The notes: a model not told the origin generated them from the letters alone. A stretch of 61,530 nucleotides of DNA from Desulfovibrionaceae bacterium (GCA_017454005.1 JAFTDU010000027.1:1-61530); one strand, 5' to 3'; positions 27,378-35,484 are shown, counted from the stretch's first letter. A program made the numbers and translations.

Positions 27378-27785
27378 CTAATCCAGCACGTCTAATTCAC
27401 CACCCTGGATAAACTCTTCCACGTCGCCTTTGTATTTGCATGTGGGGCGCCGGCACTCTAGGGTTACGGGATGGAAGTCCTGCAGGCGTGCAATTTTCCA
27501 GTCTTCAGTGAGCTCGACTTCGCTGAGACGCAGCTCCACGCCGTTCTTATTGCGAGCGATAAAATATCTGTTGTCGCATTTAGGACACCGCAAGTTTTTC
27601 TCAAAAAGCCAACGCTCGCCAGAAGTGCCACACTCGGCGCATTCATAGTTGTGGGTGGTTACGCTGGATACGACTCGTGCTTCGGAGGGCATGCCGTAGG
27701 CATCTAGTTCGTAGTATGTACTGCTACTATGCGCCTCATAGCATCTAAATTTTTTGGTAGATTTGCATTTAGGGCATCTAAGCAT
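27378..27785 (-). CDS. Multi-zinc-ribbon protein
   Basis: 135 residues from ATG 27785 (MLRCPKCKSTKKF), which overlaps the stop of the preceding gene. Cys pairs CPKC, CAEC, CPKC and CRRPTC suggest two zinc ribbons, like transcription-factor or RNA-polymerase-associated ribbons. The C-terminus is acidic. It is probably nucleic-acid binding, role unknown. It shares the CPKC plus beta-hairpin layout with its neighbour, so they may be diverged duplicates. Confidence 0.6.
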   Translation of the reverse strand: MLRCPKCKSTKKFRCYEAHSSSTYYELDAYGMPSEARVVSSVTTHNYECAECGTSGERWLFEKNLRCPKCDNRYFIARNKNGVELRLSEVELTEDWKIARLQDFHPVTLECRRPTCKYKGDVEEFIQGGELDVLD

Positions 27786-28101
27786 AGTTGCCCCGCTTTT
27801 TATATTGCTTAGGATAATTTGTGCTAGTACCCTGCCCGTTGCAGTATGGACAACGATATATAATGTTTTTTTCACGCTTTTCTAATCTTTTAGATAAAAG
27901 GCAATCAGTTTCATCTACGACACTTATAGCAATATTATATTCTACTTCTATTCCATAGAAAACTTTATGATTTCCGCACTTGGGACAACGGATATCTTTA
28001 TGACCATTGTCATTAATAGAAACTAGTATGTCGTCTTCAAAACGAACAGTGGTCCCTTTCATTAGGGTGTCAATTAGGTCGCAAAAATCCAGTCGATACA
28101 T
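27778..28101 (-). CDS. Zinc-ribbon protein
   Basis: 107 residues. RCPKCGNHKVFYG in the middle and RCPYCNGQGTSTN near the end give one zinc ribbon split by ~45 residues. AGGA lies six bases before ATG 28101. It overlaps the next gene by eight bases. Unknown phage accessory function. Confidence 0.6.
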   Translation of the reverse strand: MYRLDFCDLIDTLMKGTTVRFEDDILVSINDNGHKDIRCPKCGNHKVFYGIEVEYNIAISVVDETDCLLSKRLEKREKNIIYRCPYCNGQGTSTNYPKQYKKRGNYA

Positions 28102-28109
28102 AACAAATC

Positions 28110-28790
28110 CTATATTTTAATATTCATGACATTTATCTTTTTCAGTACACCGTTTACGGTAGCTTTGCCGTAAATGGTGTTATATTTTGCCTTGTACAGT
28201 TCAGCTAATTGCTTGGCAGTTTTGTCGATAGGATTAACCTTGCGCATCAGATATACGCTATATGATAGCGCAAAGTTATACGCTAAGTTATACTCACACT
28301 CATGCACATCTAACTTAGCTGGTATTCTAATATCTTTAATCTTTGTGTATAACTCAGGTCTGCATGCTTTAAGCCAGTTCAGAGTATCACGCTCTGTTTC
28401 TGGCTCTATCATCATAAGACCTTTTGCAGGACCTTTAACTTGCTTTAACAAGCGCCCTTTATCTGATTCGGCAACAGCCGTCAGTAAGAGTAAGCGCGTC
28501 CAATCTGCAAGTTGGCTTTCCGGCACACTGAAATAGCTTAAAGTTGCTTTGATTATGCTCTTCAGTTGCCCTGAATGGATTCCAGGAACAATTGACAGGC
28601 GTTGCATCCTTGCTTGCGGTTGTGCCTGTTGCAAAGGCAAGCTCTGCTGTTTTTTTGATGTGCCTTGCTTGATAGTGCAGACATCTTGTTTTAATTGCTG
28701 CATACTATTGCTTATAATGTACCAACCGCCGCAGGTCATAAGTAGTATTATGCATAATAAAGCTATTTCTATTGCTCGTGAATATTTCAT
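28110..28790 (-). CDS. Membrane-anchored lysozyme-like phage protein
   Basis: 226 residues. One N-terminal membrane segment (IALLCIILLMTCGGWYII) is followed by a Gln-rich linker, then a helical domain with AVAESDKGRLLKQVKGPAKG and LMMIEPETERDTL. That pattern (Glu-Ser, then GPAxGLxxxEPxT) is found in phage lysozyme-like or transglycosylase-like proteins; the Glu in AVAES would be the catalytic acid. It lies in the early arm far from the lysis genes, so a superinfection or envelope role is possible. Family assignment is by motif memory only. Confidence 0.5.
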   Translation of the reverse strand: MKYSRAIEIALLCIILLMTCGGWYIISNSMQQLKQDVCTIKQGTSKKQQSLPLQQAQPQARMQRLSIVPGIHSGQLKSIIKATLSYFSVPESQLADWTRLLLLTAVAESDKGRLLKQVKGPAKGLMMIEPETERDTLNWLKACRPELYTKIKDIRIPAKLDVHECEYNLAYNFALSYSVYLMRKVNPIDKTAKQLAELYKAKYNTIYGKATVNGVLKKINVMNIKI

Positions 28791-28828
28791 AGTTAATTCC
28801 TATTTTACATATTTAATACAGTATACTC

Positions 28829-29467
28829 TTATAAGCACATCTTATATTTTTCAAAGCTCTGAGCAGAGCTAAATAAAGTATATAATCCATCTTTGGTTAT
28901 TTCTGTATAGCAACTATCCCTTAAAATAAAATACCTATTTCTATTATTAACATTAAGTTCAGGGTCAGAGATTTCTAATACATGAAAAAAATATGGTTCC
29001 GATATTTTATATGCAGAAATATTATATTTTTGATGTAAGTAAAATAAAATATATGTATTATTATTGACTGACAGCTGTATTTCACAACAAATGTACGGCC
29101 CTAAAGCACAAAGATCTTCAATATTTTCTATAAGATAATTCGTATTTTTAACATATCTTATACATAATGCCCAGTCTGAAGGATTGTAGAAAAAAGGATC
29201 TAAATAGTTTTTTTGAGATAGATGACTATCATCATAATCATCTGCACAAAATATCTCTAATTCATAATTCGCGTTACCCTTATAAAGTGCCTTAATAAAA
29301 CTTCTATGTGCATCACGCGAAATATTTTGCAAAGATATATTATTAGTAATCTTAATTTCGTATTTGTCACTTGTAAGGTACTGCCTACTTGCTTCATTAA
29401 AAAGTGTTGGCAAGTTTTCCGGTATACAAAGCCAATGATAAGTAACTTTGCCTTTCTTTGAAATCAT
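28829..29467 (-). CDS. Hypothetical AT-rich accessory protein
   Basis: 212 residues from ATG 29467, eight bases after AGGAG. Rich in Asn, Tyr and Ile, with no signal peptide or membrane segment; includes CADDYDDSHLSQKNYLDPFF and a Cys pair CALGPYICCEIQ. It has markedly lower GC than the surrounding phage genes, suggesting later acquisition. Not recognised. Its isolated setting with the next gene is that of lysogenic conversion (moron) genes. Confidence 0.55.
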   Translation of the reverse strand: MISKKGKVTYHWLCIPENLPTLFNEASRQYLTSDKYEIKITNNISLQNISRDAHRSFIKALYKGNANYELEIFCADDYDDSHLSQKNYLDPFFYNPSDWALCIRYVKNTNYLIENIEDLCALGPYICCEIQLSVNNNTYILFYLHQKYNISAYKISEPYFFHVLEISDPELNVNNRNRYFILRDSCYTEITKDGLYTLFSSAQSFEKYKMCL

Positions 29468-29527
29468 CACTAAATCTCCTACCAAAGAGTGCAATTGACT
29501 TGGCTGTTAGTATTTTTCGTGTTTTAC

Positions 29528-29941
29528 TTATTTGACATATGATAACCAAGCATATTTTTGCACTAAATTATTGCTGCACATAATGAAAAAAGAGAAGGCA
29601 GGTAAATCGCCTATGCCTTGTACATCTTTGGTCACTGCTTTCATCTCCAGCAATATATCAGTGCACACTCGTTGAAATTTGCGCAAACCTAATTTTTCAA
29701 CAAATTTAATGAATGCTTGTTCATTTTTCATATTGCCAGCAATCCATAATGATATGACACATAATTGGAGCCTTGTGTCTGCATTAAGGAAATTTTTAAT
29801 ATTATCACTCATTAGAGATTGTACAATATTAATTTCTTCTTCTATTTGGCTAGGAGGTATTTCTATAACGTCTTTAGCTAAAGCACTTATTGGAAAATAA
29901 GAGCTCAATGCTATAAAAATAATTAAGATTATTTTTTTCAT
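29528..29941 (-). CDS. Secreted small protein, unknown
   Basis: 137 residues from ATG 29941. Classic signal peptide (MKKIILIIFIALSSYF, cleavage after SALA), so periplasmic or secreted. The mature part is helical with three cysteines. Lower GC than the phage backbone. No family recognised. A prophage gene with a signal peptide, away from lysis, may modify the host envelope or act as an exported effector or inhibitor; this is a guess. Confidence 0.55.
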   Translation of the reverse strand: MKKIILIIFIALSSYFPISALAKDVIEIPPSQIEEEINIVQSLMSDNIKNFLNADTRLQLCVISLWIAGNMKNEQAFIKFVEKLGLRKFQRVCTDILLEMKAVTKDVQGIGDLPAFSFFIMCSNNLVQKYAWLSYVK

Positions 29942-30037
29942 ATATGTTTCCATTTTATATAAAACAGTTTCTAAAGATAAAATTCCCTACACTACTACAT
30001 TTTGGGCATATATAAGACATATAAGCCTCACTATTTA

Positions 30038-30400
30038 CTATTTTTTAGGCCTTCCCATAATATCACATTTACCAAGAGCGACATCTATAGAGCGTTGGCA
30101 CATATATTTTTTGAGCATTTCATCATCAAGGCCAAGCTTATTTTTATAGACATCGTAGCGTTCTTTATCTGTCCAATTATTTTTCCAAAACTTGACTTCA
30201 TCTGGCGCACCCTCAGGAATATATAAAGAGCCGTCATTTATATAGGGCACTTGGTACGAATGAGCTTTGCAGTATGTTTCACCACATATATTGGTGAGCT
30301 GCAATATCTCTTCACGATTCCATTGTGAAGGTGGCCTATCGGCAAGGCCACCTTCTACAAGTGCGACCCATATTTTTTTTAGATCTATGGGTTGCGCCAT
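30038..30400 (-). CDS. Hypothetical phage protein
   Basis: 120 residues, acidic and soluble, with IWVALVEGGLADRPPSQW at the start and ICGETYCKAHSY in the middle. It follows ssb by three bases, so it belongs to the recombination operon. Function not recognised. Confidence 0.55.
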   Translation of the reverse strand: MAQPIDLKKIWVALVEGGLADRPPSQWNREEILQLTNICGETYCKAHSYQVPYINDGSLYIPEGAPDEVKFWKNNWTDKERYDVYKNKLGLDDEMLKKYMCQRSIDVALGKCDIMGRPKK

Positions 30401-30403
30401 ATG

Positions 30404-31009
30404 CTAGAATGGAAGCTGATCTAGTTGCTGTTGTTCAGAACCATTGCCCCAGGCTGGAGGTTGCTGTTGAGCTTGTTGTTGCGGCTGCATAGGTTGTTGA
30501 GCTTTTAGCGTCGAAGCAGGCGCAGCATGTACTTGTGGTGCTGGCTGTTGGACAGGTTGTGATGTATATGCCTGCTGCTGTGGTTGCGGTTGTTGCTGAT
30601 TAGGTGGCGCGTAGAACGTCTCACTAGGTGCGTTATCGTACTGATAGGTTGACTGCGTAGCATAAGCCTGCTGATTGTATTCTTGTTGGTACTGGTTTTG
30701 CTGTGGTGAACCCATAAATTCGACTTTACGTGCTCGCACTTCTAAGAATTCATGCAACTGCCCTTGCTGATCAGTGTACTGCCTCTGGAAAAGAGGACCG
30801 GTAACAACAGCCCCCCTGCCCTTGGTGAGATATTTTGCGCACGCTTCTGCAGTTCGTTCCCATGCGACAACTTGAAACCACATGGGCTGAGGATTGTTTT
30901 TGTTGCCCATTTCAACACAGAGGGAAAAACGACAAAATGGCGTGCCACTTTGTGTATATGACAATTGCGGGTCCTTACCGAGTCGTCCACTTATATAGAT
31001 CTCATTCAT
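30404..31009 (-). CDS. ssb: Single-stranded DNA-binding protein
   Basis: 201 residues. N-terminal OB fold (MNEIYISGRLGKDPQLSYTQ, then RFSLCVEM, WFQVVAWERTAEACAKYL, GPLFQRQYTD), a Gln/Pro-rich linker and the acidic tip DQLPF that docks partner enzymes. Start and recT stop share ATGA, so expression is coupled. It works with the RecT-like annealase and exonuclease beside it. Confidence 0.93.
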   Translation of the reverse strand: MNEIYISGRLGKDPQLSYTQSGTPFCRFSLCVEMGNKNNPQPMWFQVVAWERTAEACAKYLTKGRGAVVTGPLFQRQYTDQQGQLHEFLEVRARKVEFMGSPQQNQYQQEYNQQAYATQSTYQYDNAPSETFYAPPNQQQPQPQQQAYTSQPVQQPAPQVHAAPASTLKAQQPMQPQQQAQQQPPAWGNGSEQQQLDQLPF

Positions 31010-32283
31010 GATGCTTGCCTCTGTTGCTGAACTGCATTCAGGAACGCGTCCCTACTTGATAAAAAAAACTTCTTGGCATCCTCTATGCTAACGTGGTGAG
31101 CATCGGCATAATGCGAAACTACGCTTGATGCAGCTATTGAGTCTACGCGAGCATCCTCACACAAGTCGCTAAACAATACATTGATATTAGTTGGAACTGT
31201 CGTAGTTGGTGTGGAAGTCTGCCATCCTGCAGGCATCTGAACATTAAGATTTAGTGCTGCAGGCTCAGGTGTAGGTTGCACTACAGGTTGCGGCGCAGCT
31301 TGTGGTGTAGGTTGTACTGTGGGCTGCTGTGTGGGTTGCTGCACAGCTTGAGGAGCAGGCTGCGCTACTGGCTGCGGGGCAGGTTGAGTATCAGCAACGG
31401 GCGCTTCAGGCACTGACGTGGCCTCCACTTCTACAGTGTGGCTTTCGGGTTGCTGTTGTTCAACTGCAGCTTCAACTTTCTTAGCGGCCCTTCTTGTTTT
31501 CTTGACAGGTTGCGCTGGGAGTGGATGTATAGACTCGTCAACTACTTGCGCTTGTGCTGGAATTACTTCAGCCGGGGTATCGTAAACATCGTGGAGCTCT
31601 TCAGCCGTCTGGAGCCCAAGGAGTAGTTCAGGCGTTGTTGTTCTAATAAAGAACGCGGCAGCCCGATATCTGAGCATCAAATCCGGCATGGTTTGCCATT
31701 TGCTGGGTATAATCTCCCCCGTTTCTCGAGTTTTCTTATGTGCGTACCATTTTTCACTTTTGGCCATTTGTATGCTGACCCAAGGCCCTATGAATTCTTG
31801 ACCACTAAGGATTTCTGTCGCCTTTGCACGGCACTTGTACTCGTCGGTTCCTTCGCGACCGTCGAATTCATATTTCAAGGGAGTAAAACGGCCCGACTTA
31901 TTAAAAACCGCAATCATAAAACTGCTAGAAAACCCTGGCTTGTTTTGAATGAAAAACATTTGTTGCATTAGCGCCAACGGATCCATACCTAATCTTACTG
32001 CCATATTAATAGCAAGGCAGCAATTTGACATATTGCATTGAAATTGCTTAGGTACTATCGTACTGGCCGCAAACAACTTGCCTTGACGCTGTAAGAATTC
32101 AAATCCTGCAACAGAGTCAAACCCCACTTGTACTTGTTGAGCCGTCGGTACAGGCTGAGCTACATCTAAAAGCTGCACCTGTGTAGTGGTTTGCTGCTGA
32201 ACTGGCACAGGGGACGGTTGTGTTTGCGTCTGTACTGAAACTTGCCCTTGGCGCAATGCATCTAAAGTTGTGCTAATCGCCAT
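31006..32283 (-). CDS. RecT-family single-strand annealing protein
   Basis: 425 residues from ATG 32283 with AAGGAG upstream; the frame to 32454 has no such site. The core (residues ~50-240) has the RecT pattern: FEFLQRQGKLFAASTIVP, NMAVRLGMDPLALMQQMFFI and YRAAAFFIRTTTPELLLGL. A Pro/Gln/Ala-rich low-complexity linker of about 100 residues follows, then a small helical C-terminal domain (SVVSHYADAHHVSIEDAKKF). It pairs complementary DNA strands in phage recombination with the exonuclease upstream and SSB downstream. Confidence 0.85.
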   Translation of the reverse strand: MAISTTLDALRQGQVSVQTQTQPSPVPVQQQTTTQVQLLDVAQPVPTAQQVQVGFDSVAGFEFLQRQGKLFAASTIVPKQFQCNMSNCCLAINMAVRLGMDPLALMQQMFFIQNKPGFSSSFMIAVFNKSGRFTPLKYEFDGREGTDEYKCRAKATEILSGQEFIGPWVSIQMAKSEKWYAHKKTRETGEIIPSKWQTMPDLMLRYRAAAFFIRTTTPELLLGLQTAEELHDVYDTPAEVIPAQAQVVDESIHPLPAQPVKKTRRAAKKVEAAVEQQQPESHTVEVEATSVPEAPVADTQPAPQPVAQPAPQAVQQPTQQPTVQPTPQAAPQPVVQPTPEPAALNLNVQMPAGWQTSTPTTTVPTNINVLFSDLCEDARVDSIAASSVVSHYADAHHVSIEDAKKFFLSSRDAFLNAVQQQRQAS

Positions 32284-32293
32284 TGTATGCTCC

Positions 32294-33091
32294 TTACTTC
32301 CAACTACAGATATGGTAGTTGGGGCAGTATCTAACGTTACAGAGACTTGATCTTGGATTGCCGAAAAACAATCCTGTTTTAAGGAACTGCGCCGCAACTT
32401 CGAGTACGCCTTTTGTACCAGCGTCAGGATTGCCGAGTAAAACGTTACTGGCATTTTCTACTGTACCGATACCTACACGACGGCCTGCAGGTGTTTTCGC
32501 ATTTTGCAATCCCACAATTAATGCTGGTGCTTCCATCTTCACACCAAGCGCCACACTTGAGAGCACTTCATAAACGCCCAATTGTATAACATGGCCGGTT
32601 GTTTTGACGGTACCGTCGGCGCTTACTGCTGATTTGCCAGTTTTCAAATCAGCGATGCCATACTTACCGGTCAACGGATCGCGATAGATCCTGTCTGTTG
32701 TACCAGTAAGAGAAATGCCAAGCTCATCTAAATCGATTGGTTCGCACGTGACCTCAACAGCGACATAATTTTGGTTTGGAGCAATTTGTTCACAATAGAG
32801 TTTAAGCAAGGCATGCGCCTGCTTTTCGATTTGACTCTGATTTTCCTCCCCCCAGTCAACTTCATTCTGCGGGTGAAAAATCGTTTCCGAGACTGCCGTT
32901 TCGCATTCTTCAAGGGAAGGTTCCTTGTGATTAATAACTGCATTGTCCCAGATTGCTGTGCCGGCATGGACGGCTGTGCCTAATTGAGATGCTGCACTAG
33001 ATGGCAGCCGCATCCCCTTGACAAATTTTGATTCCCAACGCGCTGGGCAATCTAATAAATCTGATAAACCAGATGCTCTGACTACTTGCAT
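32294..33091 (-). CDS. Cas4/RecB-like PD-(D/E)XK exonuclease
   Basis: 265 residues. LLDCPARWESKFVKG at the N-terminus and CNVRYCPNYHIC at the C-terminus place four cysteines for an iron-sulfur cluster, as in Cas4 and AddB-type nucleases. The catalytic core is LTGTTDRIYRDP (Asp) and GIADLKTGK (Asp-Leu-Lys), with a His in GTAVHAGTA. In phages this enzyme resects ends for a RecT-like annealase, which is the next gene, 10 bases away. Confidence 0.85.
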   Translation of the reverse strand: MQVVRASGLSDLLDCPARWESKFVKGMRLPSSAASQLGTAVHAGTAIWDNAVINHKEPSLEECETAVSETIFHPQNEVDWGEENQSQIEKQAHALLKLYCEQIAPNQNYVAVEVTCEPIDLDELGISLTGTTDRIYRDPLTGKYGIADLKTGKSAVSADGTVKTTGHVIQLGVYEVLSSVALGVKMEAPALIVGLQNAKTPAGRRVGIGTVENASNVLLGNPDAGTKGVLEVAAQFLKTGLFFGNPRSSLCNVRYCPNYHICSWK

Positions 33092-33312
33092 GATAAATTC
33101 CCTGCAGTAAGAAACTGCATTTTTATTTTCAGTTTTTGATTTTCAGCCTGAACGTGTTCCAGTTGTCGTGCGATTAATTGCTTGGATGTTTCAAGCCTCC
33201 CCATCTCATTGCGGAGAGATTCATAACGCTGCTCAATGGCATTAATGCCAAGGCCCAATATGATAGCGCCTAATATTAGAGCGGTGGCCGCTAGTATTTC
33301 GAATCGTAGCAT
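33082..33312 (-). CDS. Small membrane-anchored coiled-coil protein
   Basis: 76 residues from ATG 33312. One membrane segment (ILAATALILGAIILGLGI) is followed by a coiled coil (EQRYESLRNEMGRLETSKQL). The stop overlaps the exonuclease start by ten bases. GGGAC is the nearest site; the longer frame to 33405 crosses the 27-bp motif region. It is spanin-like in outline but far from lysis genes. Function unknown. Confidence 0.5.
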   Translation of the reverse strand: MLRFEILAATALILGAIILGLGINAIEQRYESLRNEMGRLETSKQLIARQLEHVQAENQKLKIKMQFLTAGNLSCK

Positions 33313-33376
33313 TTGCGTCCCGATGTCTCCTTGTGAAAACTTAGAAAATGATCTTTTTTGTAGATAGGATAAAGAA

Positions 33377-33540
33377 GTTACTCTTGTTATGTAGTTCGTG
33401 AACATAAGAATAAAATTGATTCGAAAAAAATACTTTATTATTGGGAATAGATTAAGTTACACTTGCGCTAAAGTTCGTGAACTAACCAATATAATGCAAA
33501 CTTACTGCATGGTGTTACTTTTGTCTTAAAGTTCGTGAAG
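33377..33540 (+). repeat. Three copies of a 27-bp phage motif
   Basis: Copies at 33377-33403, 33456-33482 and 33514-33540, all in plus orientation. Consensus: GTTAC..TTG...TAAAGTTCGTGAA. Each has an imperfect dyad, with GTTAC at the left and the complement of GTTCAC at the right. They sit upstream of the leftward recombination operon. Likely operators, or replication or partition sites. Confidence 0.75.
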
Positions 33541-33542
33541 TG

Positions 33543-33581
33543 ACTTTGCTAGAGGAGTTAGCTTAACTCCTCTAGCAAAGT
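33543..33581 (-). terminator. 18-bp perfect hairpin after the 54-residue gene
   Basis: ACTTTGCTAGAGGAGTTA (33543-33560), loop GCT, and its exact complement (33564-33581). It lies seven bases after the minus-strand stop and directly beside motif copy three. There is no U tract; it may be a terminator, a processing site or a cruciform. Confidence 0.6.
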
Positions 33582-33587
33582 TAAATA

Positions 33588-33752
33588 TTACTGTTCGCTT
33601 TTCTTGCTTCTCAGTTCTTCAGTTAAATCATATATGCGATTATATATGTCATCTGACCATACAGTCGATGGCATATTGTGCTGCCAATATTCAAGGGCAT
33701 CTTCGAGAATCAAAAGCTCGTCGCCAATTATGTGCTTTTCGTATTTATCCAT
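33588..33752 (-). CDS. 54-residue acidic protein
   Basis: ATG 33752 lies six bases after AGGAG. Reads MDKYEKHIIGDELLILEDAL and ends LTEELRSKKSEQ. Helical and charged, with a WQHNMPSTVWSDD centre. The strong ribosome site and downstream hairpin argue that it is real. Function unknown. Confidence 0.6.
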   Translation of the reverse strand: MDKYEKHIIGDELLILEDALEYWQHNMPSTVWSDDIYNRIYDLTEELRSKKSEQ

Positions 33753-33802
33753 TGTCAGCTCCTCAATTTTGAGTCAGAGGCTATTATGCACTCGTAGAAG
33801 TT

Positions 33803-33884
33803 GTTACATTTGAACTGAAATTCGTGATAAGATTGAAGAAATTGCTAAACGTAAGTTGTTACATTTGCCTTAAAATTCGTGAAT
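33803..33884 (+). repeat. Two further copies of the 27-bp motif
   Basis: 33803-33829 and 33858-33884, the latter closest to consensus (GTTACATTTGCC, then TTAAAATTCGTGAA). They lie between the divergent 54-residue (minus) and 73-residue (plus) genes, where an operator for both promoters would be expected. Confidence 0.75.
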
Positions 33885-33955
33885 CTTGGCCCGCGTATCG
33901 TAGGGCGTCTTTACTAAGCACGACGTGTCAAACTTAGATGGATCGCATTTTGCCA

Positions 33956-33989
33956 TAGCAGAGGCGAAAAGCTTGCTTTGCCTCTGCTA
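33956..33989 (+). other. Hairpin upstream of the 73-residue gene
   Basis: TAGCAGAGGC (33956-33965) pairs with GCCTCTGCTA (33980-33989), with further AAAGC/GCTTT pairing inside. It would be in the 5' leader of the plus-strand small gene. Confidence 0.5.
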
Positions 33990-34050
33990 GAAAGCTTATG
34001 ACATTGAGATGAACCCGTTCAATGCTAAACCTTCTAGCAAAGGAGATTTT

Positions 34051-34272
34051 ATGAAACTCATAGAAAGGATTAAGGAAATGAATTTCAAATACTTTCTCGA
34101 GGGCTTAGAGGCCCCTGTATCAAACATCGTTGCGTCAATGGCATCCACTGGCAAATACAATACAGAGGAGCTCGCTCAGGCTTATGAGACTTTGCTGCAA
34201 AAAGCTGTAGCGATGCGCGTTGACGTTATCTATGAGCTCGGATGGTTCAAAGAACTCGATCCTGAAAAGTAG
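34051..34272 (+). CDS. 73-residue hypothetical protein
   Basis: ATG 34051 follows GGAG by five bases; the frame from 34009 adds an unsupported 14 residues. Helical (MKLIERIKEMNFKYFLEGLE, then NTEELAQAYETLLQKAVAM), ending FKELDPEK. No known domain. A hairpin follows (34283-34313). Confidence 0.55.
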   Translation: MKLIERIKEMNFKYFLEGLEAPVSNIVASMASTGKYNTEELAQAYETLLQKAVAMRVDVIYELGWFKELDPEK

Positions 34273-34282
34273 TTATTGTGAT

Positions 34283-34313
34283 GCGGCCCCAATCTCGGCC
34301 AGATTGGAGCCGC
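34283..34313 (+). terminator. Hairpin after the 73-residue gene
   Basis: GCGGCcCCAATCT pairs with AGATTGGaGCCGC (one internal mismatch, loop CGGCC), ten bases after the stop. No U tract. Confidence 0.45.
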
Positions 34314-34367
34314 AAGTCCTATGTCTTTGGCAATGCGGTCAATTAACCAAATTAATAGGAGCATTTT

Positions 34368-34670
34368 ATGACTGAGAATGAAGACCTTCTTTGGCAGGCT
34401 ATTGAAGCAAAACAATATGTCAGCTTTCTATACGATGGAGAAGCTCGCATAGCTATACCGTGTGCTCTTGGAGATGACGGTAAGGTAGCAAAACTTCGTT
34501 GCTGGCAAGAGCAAGGCGGTCCAACAAAGGGTAAAGTTCCTGGTTGGAAATTGATGATTGTTGCTAAAATCATAATGCTCAAAATTTTGCCCAAGCAATT
34601 TACATACATTCCTAGCGGATATAACCCGTTTGGAGATAAGAAGATTCCAAACATTTGGATTAAGTTATAA
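34368..34670 (+). CDS. Short WYL-like domain protein
   Basis: 100 residues with GGAG before ATG 34368. LLWQAIEAKQYVSFLYDGEA, then PCALGDDGKVAKLRCWQ, GWKLMIVAKI and SGYNPFG match a widespread stand-alone family (pattern YDGxxRxxxPxALG, then RCYQxGG, then GYNPGDK) related to the ligand-sensing WYL fold. These are often near defence or mobile genes; the role is not defined. Confidence 0.55.
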   Translation: MTENEDLLWQAIEAKQYVSFLYDGEARIAIPCALGDDGKVAKLRCWQEQGGPTKGKVPGWKLMIVAKIIMLKILPKQFTYIPSGYNPFGDKKIPNIWIKL

Positions 34671-34689
34671 GTACATCGCTTTTGCTGTC

Positions 34690-34896
34690 CTAGCTGCGCA
34701 TCATTTCTAGCATTTCTTCATCGGTTAAGGTGTCACCCCAACTTCCAATATTACCGAGCACATCCGACAAAGCGCCGTGTTTTTCAGCTAATATGTAAAG
34801 AGGCATTGCCAACTCGTGAAGATCAAAATTTGGATCAACTTCCTTTACTTCCCTTATTAAATGCACAAGAATTTCTTCGTTAATAGATAGCTCCAA
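34690..34896 (-). CDS. Small acidic protein, paralogue 1
   Basis: 68 residues, starting MELSINEEILVHLIREVKEV, then DPNFDLHELAMPLYILAEKH, ending with SWGDTLTDEE. Clearly related to the next gene over its full length (DPxFDxHE, KHxAxxD, SWGDxLxDE). Unknown function. Confidence 0.6.
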   Translation of the reverse strand: MELSINEEILVHLIREVKEVDPNFDLHELAMPLYILAEKHGALSDVLGNIGSWGDTLTDEEMLEMMRS

Positions 34897-34935
34897 GATG
34901 TCACCCTACTTTGCTTCATCAGACATTTCTTGAGA

Positions 34936-35226
34936 TTACCTTTGGCTACAATCCGCACGACAAACAGTTACGAGAGATTTGGTTAAGCGTTCCGTTGCGC
35001 AACGCATAAGATAGCTCTGCTGTCTGTTTAACAACACTGCAACATCTTCATCTTCTAGGTCGTCTCCCCAACTGCAAATGGTTTCTAAAAAATCTGGCAT
35101 TGCTTTATGCTTACAGCCAAGCTTATAAATTAAATAACTAAACTCATGAATATCGAAGTCTGGATCAATCTCTTTGATAGCACGTGCTGCATAGACAAGT
35201 ACTTTTTCGTTAGTAGATAAATCCAT
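34936..35226 (-). CDS. Small acidic protein, paralogue 2
   Basis: 96 residues. The first ~65 (STNEKVLVYAARAIKEIDPD, then FDIHEFSYLIYKLGCKHKAM and SWGDDLEDEDVA) match paralogue 1; a basic Cys-containing tail is unique. A tandem duplication 40 bases apart. A terminator-like inverted repeat lies upstream. Confidence 0.6.
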   Translation of the reverse strand: MDLSTNEKVLVYAARAIKEIDPDFDIHEFSYLIYKLGCKHKAMPDFLETICSWGDDLEDEDVAVLLNRQQSYLMRCATERLTKSLVTVCRADCSQR

Positions 35227-35255
35227 TGTTGCCTCTGGTTCAATTACTGAATTAG

Positions 35256-35300
35256 CTAATAAAAAAGGACTAAGCTGTGACGCCTAGTCCTTTTTATTAG
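35256..35300 (-). terminator. Bidirectional terminator
   Basis: CTAATAAAAAAGGACTA pairs with TAGTCCTTTTTATTAG across a 12-base loop. The A/T tails give U tracts in both directions. It ends the frameshifted gene to its right and insulates the paralogue pair. Confidence 0.7.
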
Positions 35301-35321
35301 TACGCATATTATTTTTAAAAT

Positions 35322-35484
35322 TTACATAGTGGCTAATATTTGATTATGAATTCTTTCTTCTAATACATTATCAACTTCAGAGTCTATATCTTTAAGATCA
35401 ACAAATGAAAATCTTTCGCCATTAAATAAAAAAATTCTTTTCTGCCTCAGTTAAATGGCTCGGGTCTTCAATATGGACGTACAT
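35322..35484 (-). pseudogene. Small gene with a frameshift in a T7 run
   Basis: ATG 35484, six bases after GGAG, reads MYVHIEDPSHLTEAEKN and reaches a run of seven T, after which the frame stops at TAA. Dropping one T restores a continuous frame (FLFNGERFSFVDLKDIDSEV) to the stop at 35322, 53 residues in all. Mutation, sequencing error in the homopolymer, or programmed slippage cannot be separated here. Function unknown. Confidence 0.6.

Noticed and set aside
33377-33540. Host-type -35/-10 promoters within the 27-bp motif
   Set aside because: TTG elements and downstream AT hexamers are 20-25 bases apart and inconsistent between copies.
33377-33884. Promoters for a T7-like phage RNA polymerase
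   Set aside because: No single-subunit RNA polymerase gene is in the window; copies cluster in a control region rather than before structural genes.
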